Below, one piece after another: positions 27,137 to 34,777 of a stretch of 64,000 nt of DNA. Source of the stretch: Alteraquisediminimonas sediminicola. GTDB lineage: Bacteria > Pseudomonadota > Alphaproteobacteria > Sphingomonadales > Sphingomonadaceae. Position 1 is the first letter of the stretch; every line of letters begins with the position of its first letter. The notes beneath the pieces are model-generated. The model made no database searches, was not told where the DNA came from, and saw only the letters and a program-made list of their open reading frames with translations. The position numbers and the translations under genes were made by a program. The stretch spans positions 124,001 to 188,000 of the forward strand of contig NZ_JAHXZS010000001.1 in the NCBI RefSeq assembly GCF_019740335.1, read 5' to 3'.

Positions 27137-28258
27137 ATGCGTGTCGGCGTCCCGAAAGAAATCAAGAAAGACGAATATCGGGTCGGGCTGACCCCGGCGG
27201 CGGTGAGGGAATATGTCGGGCATGGCCATCAGGTCTTGGTCGAGACCGGGCTGGGCAATGGCATAGGCGAAACGGACGCGCATTATCGGCAGGCGGGGGC
27301 GACCATTGTTGCGACCGCCGCCGAGATTTTTGCGAGCGCGGAGATGATCGTCAAGGTCAAGGAGCCGCAGCCGCAGGAATGGGCGCAGTTGCGGCCTGCG
27401 CAAATCCTGTTCACCTATTTGCATCTCGCGTCCGATCGACCCCAGACCGAAGGGCTGTTGGCGAGTGGGGCCACGGCCATTGCCTATGAAACCGTGACCG
27501 ATCCGCGTGGCGGCCTGCCGCTTTTGACCCCGATGAGCGAAGTTGCTGGGCGGCTATCGATACAGGCGGCGGCGCGCTGTCTGGAAAAAGTGATGGGCGG
27601 CAGTGGCTTGCTGCTTGGCGGCGTCGCGGGGGTGGCGCCCGGACGGGTGGTTGTGATCGGCGGCGGGGTTGTCGGAACCGAAGCCGCGAAAATGGCCATT
27701 GGCCTTGGTGCGGAGGTGACGATCATCGACCGGTCTTTGCGCCGCCTGCGGGAATTGGAAGAACTGTTCGATGGCCGGGTGCGCACGCTCTATTCGACCG
27801 GTGAGACGCTGGAACAGGCGGTGATCTCAGCAGATGTCGTGGTGGGGGCGGTGCTGATCCCCGGCGCCTCCGCGCCCAAATTGGTGACGCGGCAGATGAT
27901 CGCATTGATGCGGCCCGGTTCGGTGGTGGTCGATGTCGCGATTGATCAGGGCGGTTGTTTTGAAACCTCGCATGCCACGACGCATAGCGATCCGGTGTTC
28001 ATCATCGATGGCGTGGTGCATTATTGCGTGGCAAATATGCCGGGGGCCGTGCCGCGTACATCTGCTTATGCGCTCAATCATGCTACCCTGCCTTATGGGC
28101 TGGCGCTCGCGGATCGGGGATTGGCGGCCTTGGGTGATGTGCCGGGCCTGCGCGACGGGCTGAATGTCTATGAGGGCAAGATCTACGCCCGCGCCGTGGC
28201 GGAGAGCCTGTCGCTGCCCTTTGCGGGGGATGAGGCTTCATTGGCGGTCGGGCGCTGA
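27137..28258 (+). CDS. ald: Alanine dehydrogenase
   Basis: A 373-residue NAD-dependent enzyme that interconverts alanine with pyruvate and ammonia. Motifs: the N-terminus MRVGVPKEIKKDEYRVGLTP, the substrate segment SEVAGRLSIQAAARCLE and the NAD Rossmann motif VVIGGGVVGTEAAKMAI. C-terminal HATLPYGLALAD is also typical. A good ribosome site, AGGAG, lies eight bases before the ATG at 27137; a TTG just upstream is within the site and can be dismissed. The gene stands alone between the fumarase terminator and the convergent hydrolase gene. Confidence 0.96.
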   Translation: MRVGVPKEIKKDEYRVGLTPAAVREYVGHGHQVLVETGLGNGIGETDAHYRQAGATIVATAAEIFASAEMIVKVKEPQPQEWAQLRPAQILFTYLHLASDRPQTEGLLASGATAIAYETVTDPRGGLPLLTPMSEVAGRLSIQAAARCLEKVMGGSGLLLGGVAGVAPGRVVVIGGGVVGTEAAKMAIGLGAEVTIIDRSLRRLRELEELFDGRVRTLYSTGETLEQAVISADVVVGAVLIPGASAPKLVTRQMIALMRPGSVVVDVAIDQGGCFETSHATTHSDPVFIIDGVVHYCVANMPGAVPRTSAYALNHATLPYGLALADRGLAALGDVPGLRDGLNVYEGKIYARAVAESLSLPFAGDEASLAVGR

Positions 28259-28281
28259 ATAGGCCCGACCGCCAATAAGGA

Positions 28282-28923
28282 TTACTGGTTCAACCGATAA
28301 TCGAGATATTTATCGACCGACGCCATCAGTTCGACCTGTTCGGCGGCGAAGAAATGGTTCGCGCCGTTGATTTCATCATGATGGATGGTGATGTGCTTTT
28401 GCGTACGCAGCTTATCGACCAATTTCTGCACGGCGGTGGGCGTGACCACCTCATCCGCCGTTCCCTGAATGATGATGCCCGATGAAGGGCAAGGGGCGAG
28501 GAAGGTGAAATCATACATATTCGCGGGCGGCGCGATCGAGATGAATCCCTTGATCTCCGGACGGCGCATCAGCAATTGCATGCCGATCCATGCGCCAAAG
28601 CTGTAGCCGGCGATCCAGGTTTGCTGTGCTTCCGGGTGGATGCTCTGCACCCAATCGAGCGCAGCGGCCGCATCCGACAATTCGCCAATGCCATTGTCGA
28701 ACGTGCCTTGCGATTTGCCGACACCACGGAAATTGAAACGCAAGGTCGCAAAACCGCGACGTGCGAAGGTTTGGTACAGTTGCTGCACGATCCGATTGTT
28801 CATCGTGCCGCCCGCATTCGGGTGCGGATGGAGGATCATTGCGAGCGGCGCGCGCGGACGCGAACCGGGGTTGAAGCGGCCTTCGAGACGCCCTTCGGGG
28901 CCGGGGAAAATAACTTCAGGCAT
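28282..28923 (-). CDS. Alpha/beta hydrolase (COG2945-like)
   Basis: A protein of 213 residues with the alpha/beta-hydrolase fold. The nucleophile elbow is GYSFGAW, the acid is the Asp of GTADEVV and the His is in ANHFF, in the usual order. The N-terminus has the typical HPHPNAGGTMNN oxyanion loop. This subfamily has no well-defined substrate. I chose the ATG at 28923 (MPEVIFPGPEGRLEG); an in-frame ATG twelve codons upstream gives a poorer N-terminus. It converges with ald and diverges from the cysteine desulfurase gene. Confidence 0.85.
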   Translation of the reverse strand: MPEVIFPGPEGRLEGRFNPGSRPRAPLAMILHPHPNAGGTMNNRIVQQLYQTFARRGFATLRFNFRGVGKSQGTFDNGIGELSDAAAALDWVQSIHPEAQQTWIAGYSFGAWIGMQLLMRRPEIKGFISIAPPANMYDFTFLAPCPSSGIIIQGTADEVVTPTAVQKLVDKLRTQKHITIHHDEINGANHFFAAEQVELMASVDKYLDYRLNQ

Positions 28924-29070
28924 AAGCGCCTTTCTGGCAGATGGAATTGAGTTGCACATGAATGCACAAGCAGTTGTCGGAGCCTATATAGAAAGGCTAT
29001 GCCGCTGTGCAATAATATTGGGCATGTGCGCGGCGATGATCCATTTTCTTGGATCGGCTTGGGGGTCGAA

Positions 29071-30165
29071 ATGAAGGACGACAGGCTATATCTCGACCAT
29101 GCGGCGACCACGCCGGTGCTGGCGGCGGTGCGCGCGGCGGTTGCGGAGGCCATGGCGCATTGGGCTAATCCCTCTTCACCCCATGCGGATGGCCGCGCAT
29201 CGCGGGCGATGCTGGAGGACGCACGAGCGCGGATTGCTCGGGCGTTGAACTTTGATGGCATGATCATCCTGACCTCGGGCGCAACCGAAAGCCTGCATAT
29301 GGCCTTCAATCGTGCCCCTGTGGATGCGCGTTTTGTCTCGGCGGTCGAACATGATGCGTTGCAGCGGATGGGCGAGGGCAGCTATGTCCTGCCGGTGCGC
29401 GAAGACGGCCTTGTTGCAGAGGATGCGCTGGCCGGGAGATTGGGCGCATTGGCGGCAAAGCGGCCCTTATTGGCGATCCAGTCGGTCAATAATGAAACCG
29501 GGGTGATCCAGCCCTTGGACGCATTATATCCGATCATTCAGGCCGCAGGCGGCTTGTTGCTGGCGGATTGCGCGCAATCGGCGGGCAAATTGGCGCTGCC
29601 TGAGGCGGATTTTGTCGTTGTGTCCGGGCATAAATTGGGCGGGCCACCGGGCGTGGGTGCGTTGTTATTGCGCGATCCGGCCACGTTATCGGCTGTGGGT
29701 GGGCAGGAGCAGGGCTATCGCCCCGGCACGGAGAATGTACCGGGGGCTGTCGGTCTGGCGGTCGCGCTGGAACAGGGACGCAATTGGGTGCAACGCGCGG
29801 CGGATTTGCGCGCGCATTTGGATAGCTCGATTGAATCGATGGGCGGCGAAATCGTGGCCAAGCGCAGCCCGCGCCTTGCGACCATCGCGTCCTATCGCAT
29901 GCCGGGCGTCCCGGCCAATGCCCAGCTGATCCAGTTCGACATGGCGGGCATTTCGGTATCGGCGGGCAGCGCATGTTCTTCCGGCAGTTTGAAAACGAGC
30001 CATGTGCTTGCGGCTATGGGATGGGACGAGGTGGCGGCGCGCGAAGTGGTGCGGGTGTCCTTTGGGCCTGAAACCAGCCGCGCCGATGTCTATCGCTTCA
30101 CTGAGGCATGGCAGCGGATCGCGCAGGATGGGCGGCAGCGGCAAAAACAGATGACGGGTGCATGA
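29071..30165 (+). CDS. Cysteine desulfurase-family protein (first of tandem pair)
   Basis: A 364-residue class V aminotransferase-fold PLP enzyme. It has the N-terminal YLDHAATTP, PLP-binding SGATES and SVNNETG, the Schiff-base Lys in SGHKLGG (Lys188) and the persulfide Cys in SAGSACSSGS (Cys302). Such enzymes take sulfur from cysteine for Fe-S clusters or other thio-cofactors. I chose the ATG at 29071; an earlier in-frame ATG at 28999 would add 24 residues. It overlaps a second desulfurase by four bases, and this paralogue is less similar to IscS (GGPPG instead of the His-Gly-Pro-Lys-Gly loop), so roles may differ. Confidence 0.88.
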   Translation: MKDDRLYLDHAATTPVLAAVRAAVAEAMAHWANPSSPHADGRASRAMLEDARARIARALNFDGMIILTSGATESLHMAFNRAPVDARFVSAVEHDALQRMGEGSYVLPVREDGLVAEDALAGRLGALAAKRPLLAIQSVNNETGVIQPLDALYPIIQAAGGLLLADCAQSAGKLALPEADFVVVSGHKLGGPPGVGALLLRDPATLSAVGGQEQGYRPGTENVPGAVGLAVALEQGRNWVQRAADLRAHLDSSIESMGGEIVAKRSPRLATIASYRMPGVPANAQLIQFDMAGISVSAGSACSSGSLKTSHVLAAMGWDEVAAREVVRVSFGPETSRADVYRFTEAWQRIAQDGRQRQKQMTGA

Positions 30166-31280
30166 CGAAACCGGCGCCGATCTATCTCGATTATCAGGCG
30201 ACGACCCCGCTGGCGCCAGAGGCTCGGGCGGCGATGATGCCTTATCTCGAGGCGCAATTCGGCAATCCGCATAGCATGCATGCGATGGGCCGCGCGGCGG
30301 CGGCGGCGGTGGAACTGGCGCGTGATCGCGTGGCGGCGTTGCTGCCGCACGGCGGCGCGACGATCTTCACCTCGGGCGCGACCGAGGCGATCAACTGGGC
30401 GATCAAGGGCATGTTGCGGCCCGGCATGACATTGGCCGTGTCGGATATCGAACATGCGGCGGTGCTGGATACGGCAGAATTTCTCGCCGGACAGGGCGTG
30501 AAGATCATCCGCCTGCCGGTTGGGCCGGATGGCGTTGTCGATCTGGCGCAGGCGGCGGATTTATTGCCCGCGCAGGTTGATCTATTGTGCGTGATGCAGG
30601 TGAATAACGAGATTGGTACGATCCAGCCGGTGGCCGCATTGGCGGCGCTCGCGCATCAGCGCGGCGGGTTGATGCTGTGTGATGCGGTACAGGGCTATGG
30701 CCGATTGGCATTGCCAGAGGGCGCAGACATGATCGCCCTGTCCGCGCATAAGATCCATGGGCCGAAGGGCATTGGCGCGCTGTGGCTGCGCGATGGGGTG
30801 CTGCCTGTGCCGTTGATGCATGGCGGCGGGCAGCAACAGGGTTTGCGTTCCGGCACTTTGGCCCCGGCCTTGTGCGTCGGCTTTGGTGTGGCGGCGATGT
30901 TGGCGGGCGAAAATATTGCGGCGGATGCGGCGCATGTCCGGGCGTTGGCGGTGCGGTTGCAGGAGATGTTGGGCGAGGGATGGGTGCTGAACGGCAGTGC
31001 GCTTGAACGTTGGCCGGGTAATCTCAATCTGCGGCGTGCGGGGCTGGATGTTGCCCGGTTGATGTCAGATGTGCGCGGCGTGATGTTTTCGGCAGGGTCT
31101 GCTTGCGCCAGCGGATCGGGGAGGCCCAGCCATGTGTTGCAAGCGATTGGCCTTGATGCGGCGGCGGCGCGGTCGTCGATCCGGTTGGGCTTTGGTCGAT
31201 ATACGTTAATGGAACAGGTTGAATGTGCCGCAAAATTGATCAATGATGCGGTGCAGCAACAAAATTTGTGGGGCGCATGA
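30162..31280 (+). CDS. Cysteine desulfurase (second of tandem pair)
   Basis: A 372-residue NifS/IscS-type enzyme: N-terminus IYLDYQATTPLAPEAR, FTSGATEAINWAIK, QVNNEIGTIQ, DAVQGYG, Schiff-base Lys197 in SAHKIHGPKG and catalytic Cys315 in SAGSACASGSG. The HKIHGPKG loop is the classical one. It starts inside the last codons of the first paralogue (ATGA), and the ferredoxin begins the same way after it, so three genes are translationally coupled. Together they could form a small sulfur-mobilisation module, with the ferredoxin supplying electrons for cluster assembly. No iscU, iscA or suf genes are in the window. Confidence 0.93.
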   Translation: MTKPAPIYLDYQATTPLAPEARAAMMPYLEAQFGNPHSMHAMGRAAAAAVELARDRVAALLPHGGATIFTSGATEAINWAIKGMLRPGMTLAVSDIEHAAVLDTAEFLAGQGVKIIRLPVGPDGVVDLAQAADLLPAQVDLLCVMQVNNEIGTIQPVAALAALAHQRGGLMLCDAVQGYGRLALPEGADMIALSAHKIHGPKGIGALWLRDGVLPVPLMHGGGQQQGLRSGTLAPALCVGFGVAAMLAGENIAADAAHVRALAVRLQEMLGEGWVLNGSALERWPGNLNLRRAGLDVARLMSDVRGVMFSAGSACASGSGRPSHVLQAIGLDAAAARSSIRLGFGRYTLMEQVECAAKLINDAVQQQNLWGA

Positions 31281-31612
31281 CCGAAATCAGCTTCATCGCC
31301 ATTAATGGCACCGATAAAACCGTGGTAAATGCGGTGGATGGGGATAATCTCCTGACGCTGGCGCAAAACAGCGGGCAGCCGCTGGAAGGGACATGCGAAG
31401 GCCAGATGGCCTGTTCGACCTGCCATGTCATTATATCGGATGAAGATTTTGCCAAGCTGCCCCCAGCGACCGAGTCGGAAGAAGATATGTTGGACTTTGC
31501 CGCTGGCGTGACCCGCACAAGCCGCCTTGCCTGTCAGATCATGGTCGATGGATCATGGGATCGCCTGACCGTCCGTATTCCGGCGGTCGTGCGCAATATG
31601 CAGGGGCGATAG
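31277..31612 (+). CDS. Adrenodoxin-type 2Fe-2S ferredoxin
   Basis: A protein of 111 residues. The cluster ligands are Cys in TCEGQMACSTCH (C-x5-C-x2-C) and the fourth Cys in RLACQI, the ISC-type/adrenodoxin arrangement. It overlaps the second cysteine desulfurase by four bases and is followed by an intrinsic terminator. Electrons from this type of ferredoxin reduce persulfide sulfur in cluster assembly or feed hydroxylases. It matches the fdx of isc operons, but the usual isc neighbours (iscU, hscA/B) are absent. A second ferredoxin lies at 34378 on the opposite strand. Confidence 0.93.
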   Translation: MTEISFIAINGTDKTVVNAVDGDNLLTLAQNSGQPLEGTCEGQMACSTCHVIISDEDFAKLPPATESEEDMLDFAAGVTRTSRLACQIMVDGSWDRLTVRIPAVVRNMQGR

Positions 31613-31643
31613 ATTTCGCCTGAAGTCCTGAACTTTGCCCAAT

Positions 31644-31677
31644 AAAAAAGCCGGACCCGTTAAGGCCCGGCTTTTTT
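31644..31677. terminator. Bidirectional intrinsic terminator
   Basis: AAAAAAGCCGG (31644-31654) pairs with CCGGCTTTTTT (31667-31677), giving A/T tracts on both sides. It ends the desulfurase-ferredoxin operon (plus) and the deoxyhypusine-synthase-like gene (minus). Confidence 0.9.
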
Positions 31678-31697
31678 AATGCACAAAATACTGGCGA

Positions 31698-32750
31698 TCA
31701 GTCGAAGATCGCGCCCCAGCTACGCTTGGCGCGGTTCTTCCAATAGCCGCGATGATAGGCATCGGAGGCCAGAAGCGGCATGACTGAACCGGCTTCGGCG
31801 AAGACCATCTGTTCGATGCCGGTGTTGACCTTGCCCCAGCTTGCGGCTTCTTGCAGCGTCGAGGATGAGCAAGCGCCATCGCGCACATCGGCGACGGTGA
31901 TTTGCACCGCATATTTATGGACCTGCACATCATCATGGCCGAGGATTTCGGCGCAGACGACGGTATCCTGAATGAAGTTCTTCGGCACGCCGCCGCCGAC
32001 CATCAACAGGCCGGTGGTGCCTGCCTTGATTTTGATGTCGGTCAGTTCGCGGAAATCCGCAACTGCATCGATCATCATATAGGGCTTGCCCTCTTTCGCG
32101 CAGTCGACCTGATGCTTGACGAGGCCGAAACCCGCCGAAGAATCGACAAATGCCGGGCAGAAGATCGGCACATCATGCTCATAAGCGAGCTTGACGAGGC
32201 TGTTGTCCTTCTTGCTATGTTCCGAGAGATAGCGGCCCATTTCACGGATGAAGGCGCGGCTCGAATAGGCTTTCGGTTCCAGCTCGTTCGCGATCTTGTT
32301 GATCGTGAAGTCGCAATCCTGAAGCTGTTCTTCATCGATATAGGTATCATAGATACGGTCGATCAGCAGCGAGCGCAGCGTATCATCGTCCGGCACTTCC
32401 AGCGCCTGATAATGCTTGTGGCCAAGGCCTTCGAAGAAATCCATATCAACGATGGTCGCGCCGGTGGCGACGATGCCGTCGATCATGTTGTTGCGGAGCA
32501 ATTCCGCATAAAGGTCCATGCAGCCGCCCGCCGAGGTTGAACCGGCGATCACGAGGAAGATCGAGCAATCCGGATCTTGCAACATCTGGTTATAGATGTT
32601 GGTGGCGCGGGCGAGATCACGCGAGGTGAAACTCATCTTCGCCATGCCGTCGATGATCGGACGGGCATCGAAGCTCTTGATGTCGATATGTTCGACCAAA
32701 GTAGACAGCAGTTCCGCCTTGCGCTGGGCGTCGATCTGGGGGGTGGTCAT
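31698..32750 (-). CDS. Deoxyhypusine-synthase-like polyamine enzyme
   Basis: A 350-residue member of the deoxyhypusine synthase family. Conserved features: IAGSTSAGG near residues 69-76, IVATGATIVDMDF, FCPAFVDSSAGFG, and the catalytic Lys307 in EAASWGKVN, which in the eukaryotic enzyme carries the butylimine intermediate. Bacteria lack eIF5A, and bacterial homologues make homospermidine-type or related guanidino polyamines. Sphingomonads are known to contain homospermidine, so homospermidine synthesis from putrescine is a reasonable inference. The ornithine decarboxylase that would make putrescine lies immediately upstream on the same strand, but separated by a terminator-like hairpin. Confidence 0.88.
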   Translation of the reverse strand: MTTPQIDAQRKAELLSTLVEHIDIKSFDARPIIDGMAKMSFTSRDLARATNIYNQMLQDPDCSIFLVIAGSTSAGGCMDLYAELLRNNMIDGIVATGATIVDMDFFEGLGHKHYQALEVPDDDTLRSLLIDRIYDTYIDEEQLQDCDFTINKIANELEPKAYSSRAFIREMGRYLSEHSKKDNSLVKLAYEHDVPIFCPAFVDSSAGFGLVKHQVDCAKEGKPYMMIDAVADFRELTDIKIKAGTTGLLMVGGGVPKNFIQDTVVCAEILGHDDVQVHKYAVQITVADVRDGACSSSTLQEAASWGKVNTGIEQMVFAEAGSVMPLLASDAYHRGYWKNRAKRSWGAIFD

Positions 32751-32762
32751 TATTGGGCCTCC

Positions 32763-32796
32763 AAAAAAACATCCCCCTCCCGCAAGCGAGAGGGGG
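32763..32796 (-). terminator. Intrinsic terminator or attenuator between odc and dhs-like gene
   Basis: On the minus strand the stem GAGGGGG/CCCCCTC (32790-32796 with 32773-32779), extended by an inner CGC/GCG, is followed by three bases and seven T (32763-32769). It lies only 14 bases before the downstream start, so readthrough may be regulated. Confidence 0.75.
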
Positions 32797-32822
32797 GCAG
32801 GATCATTGATAATAAGGGTTGG

Positions 32823-34016
32823 TTACAGCTTGACGACGTTCGACGACGGGCGCTTGGCCGCAATTTCGATATCGCCATAGAGCGTGGCCATCGGTTCATC
32901 CGTCACGATATGGGTCGCCCCATTACCGAAACCGTTGAACGCAGTCCGCATCGCGCAGCCATACGCGCCGAGCATGCCGATTTCGATATAGTCGCCGACT
33001 TTCACATCGGCGGGCAGCATGAACGGCCCGGCCATGTAATCGCTGTCGTCACAGGTTGGGCCATAGAAGCTGAAGGCCATATCCTGCGTGCGCGATTCCT
33101 GCTGGCGCAGCAACTGCACCGGGAAGCGCCAATCGACATGGGCGGCATCGAACAACGCGCCATAAGCGCCATCGTTGATGTACAGTTCATCGCCGCGACG
33201 ACGTTCTACCCGCACGACCAGCGAGCTATATTCGGCGGACAGGGCGCGGCCCGGCTCGCACCACAATTCGGCGGAATAGCTGACGGGCAGCTCTTCAAAG
33301 CCAGCGTGAATGGCGTCGAAATAGGGCTGGAGATCATAAGCTTCGCGCCCAGGATAGCAGGACGGGAAACCACCGCCGACATCGATGATGTCCACGGTGA
33401 CGCCAGCCGACACAATCGCCGAGCGGACCTGTTCCATCGCCTTGACATAGGCCTTGGGGGTCATGGCCTGACTGCCGACATGGAAGCAGATGCCGAGCGC
33501 ATCGGCGACCTGACGGGTGGCCATCAACAGATCGGCGGCGCGATCCGCCTCGATCCCGAATTTCGAGGCCAGGCTGAGTTCGCTATATTCCGACGACACG
33601 CGCAGCCGGACGCAGAGCGATAAATCGGTCGCATTGTCGGTGGCGCGGGAAATTTTTTCCAGCTCTTCCATGCTGTCGAGCGAGAAAATGCGGACATTGT
33701 GGACAAAATAGGCTTCGCGGATCGCTTCTTCGGCCTTGACCGGATTCATGAAGGCGAGCTTCGCCTCGGGGAGATGCGTCGCGACGAGACGAACTTCGCC
33801 GATAGAGGCGACGTCGTAATTCGTCACGCCTTCCGCCCAGAGGAGCTTCAGCAGATCGGGCGATGGATTCGCTTTGATCGCATAGAAAGAGCTACCCTGA
33901 AACTTCTCGACAAAGAAGCGGGCAGCACGCTGTGCAGCATGCGGTCGAATAAGCGTAACCGGCAGAACCGGTTGCAGGGCGGCAGCTAGCCCCAGCGCGT
34001 TATGATGCTTGTGCAA
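32823..34016 (-). CDS. Ornithine decarboxylase (group IV, alanine racemase fold)
   Basis: A 397-residue PLP enzyme of the eukaryotic-type ODC/DAP decarboxylase fold. PLP Lys48 lies in FYAIKANP, with HVGSQ, GGGFP, EPGRAL and the catalytic Cys in GPTCDDSDY. It decarboxylates ornithine to putrescine, presumably feeding the deoxyhypusine-synthase-like enzyme downstream. I infer the start as TTG at 34016: GGAGG (34026-34030 on the complement) lies nine bases upstream. The in-frame TTG at 34049 would put the ribosome site inside the gene. The leader upstream can form two alternative structures that bury this ribosome site (see the leader entry). Lysine or diaminopimelate as substrate cannot be excluded, but the neighbour supports ornithine. 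Confidence 0.9.
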   Translation of the reverse strand: MHKHHNALGLAAALQPVLPVTLIRPHAAQRAARFFVEKFQGSSFYAIKANPSPDLLKLLWAEGVTNYDVASIGEVRLVATHLPEAKLAFMNPVKAEEAIREAYFVHNVRIFSLDSMEELEKISRATDNATDLSLCVRLRVSSEYSELSLASKFGIEADRAADLLMATRQVADALGICFHVGSQAMTPKAYVKAMEQVRSAIVSAGVTVDIIDVGGGFPSCYPGREAYDLQPYFDAIHAGFEELPVSYSAELWCEPGRALSAEYSSLVVRVERRRGDELYINDGAYGALFDAAHVDWRFPVQLLRQQESRTQDMAFSFYGPTCDDSDYMAGPFMLPADVKVGDYIEIGMLGAYGCAMRTAFNGFGNGATHIVTDEPMATLYGDIEIAAKRPSSNVVKL

Positions 34017-34084
34017 TTCAAGGGACCTCCAAGGGGTGTAGTTCAACAAAGGCTGCCTTACGGTTATTGGAAGTCCCCTTGGGG
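34017..34084 (-). promoter_or_regulatory. Structured leader that can mask the odc ribosome site
   Basis: In the minus-strand RNA, CAAGGGGACUUCC (34081-34069) can pair with GGAGGUCCCUUG (34030-34019) over about 12 pairs with one bulge and one G-U, burying the GGAGG site. Alternatively CCAAGGGG (34082-34075) pairs perfectly with CCCCUUGG (34036-34029), which shares the same residues. The two pairings exclude each other. An alphaproteobacterial speF RNA motif is known upstream of ornithine decarboxylase genes; whether this is an example needs a covariance-model search. Confidence 0.6.
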
Positions 34085-34185
34085 CAGCGACGCACCCTAT
34101 AGATTTACGTGACCCGCTTGTAAAGAATGCGAATCGTTGTCAGTGGCTTGAGGACTAAATTTTTTCGATTGGAGACAGTTTTTTT

Positions 34186-34362
34186 ATGCTCGCTCAGGAA
34201 TTGCTGCCCGCCGCATTATCCATCGCCATGATCGCCATTGCGGTGCTGATCTGGGGTGGCATTAATGTGATGCGCCGCCAAAACAAACAGCGCGGCATCC
34301 TGATGTTGGCTGCCGCGCTGGTATTGTTATTGAATGTCTTGATTATCGGCCTGCCAACATAA
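34186..34362 (+). CDS. Small membrane protein (58 residues)
   Basis: A 58-codon reading frame from the ATG at 34186 to the TAA at 34360-34362, preceded by GGAGA (34171-34175) with ten bases of spacing. The protein is nearly all hydrophobic: one predicted membrane helix (LPAALSIAMIAIAVLIWGGINV), a short basic loop (RRQNKQRG) and a second helix (ILMLAAALVLLLNVLII), so a hairpin with the positive loop inside. No known family is recognised. It lies divergently from the ODC leader and convergently with the ferredoxin gene, 15 bases away. The ribosome site and clean two-helix structure argue for a real gene. Confidence 0.6.
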   Translation: MLAQELLPAALSIAMIAIAVLIWGGINVMRRQNKQRGILMLAAALVLLLNVLIIGLPT

Positions 34363-34377
34363 GGGCAGAAAGGGCAA

Positions 34378-34695
34378 TCAATCTTCCGGTGCGATGGTGA
34401 CGCGCAGGCCTTCAAGCGCGTCCGTCACCTTCAACTGGCAGGACAAGCGCGAAAGTTCGTTGCGATGGTCCGAGCTGTCGAGCAGGTCGTTTTCATCTTC
34501 GGTCATCGCCGGAATGGCATCGGCAAACGCCGGGTCGACATAGACATGGCAGGTGGCGCATGAGCAGCAGCCGCCGCACAGGGCCAGCAGTTCGTCCACG
34601 CCATTGTCGCGAATGGCTTCCATGATGCTGACGCCATTATCTGCGTCGACCTGCTGTTCGCTACCGTCACGCTTTACGATGGTTACTTTTGTCAT
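34378..34695 (-). CDS. 2Fe-2S ferredoxin
   Basis: A 105-residue ferredoxin of the adrenodoxin/putidaredoxin type. The ligands are the first Cys of [12 protein letters not shown] with C-x5-C-x2-C spacing and a fourth Cys in RLSCQLKV. An extra Cys sits next to the loop (GGCCSC), giving a Cys-rich stretch beyond the four needed. It is distinct from the ferredoxin at 31277 and stands alone. Putidaredoxin-type ferredoxins usually serve P450 or dioxygenase systems, but no such enzyme is nearby, so its partner is unknown. It starts 83 bases from the divergent alkA. Confidence 0.92.
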   Translation of the reverse strand: MTKVTIVKRDGSEQQVDADNGVSIMEAIRDNGVDELLALCGGCCSCATCHVYVDPAFADAIPAMTEDENDLLDSSDHRNELSRLSCQLKVTDALEGLRVTIAPED

Positions 34696-34777
34696 TGATG
34701 ATTGCTCCCTTCTGAGGCATTCCTCTTAATGGCTGGGCTATGGCCTCGACAGGTCTACAAATCAAGCAGGAAGCGCC

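Noticed and set aside
25379-27424. A 681-residue minus-strand frame opposite grxD, fumarase and ald
   Set aside because: It spans three conserved genes on the other strand, has a His/Arg/Asp-rich composition typical of antisense frames in GC-rich DNA, and no recognisable domain.
32577-33623. A 348-residue plus-strand frame opposite the two polyamine genes
   Set aside because: It crosses both genes and the terminator between them, and has no ribosome site or domain.
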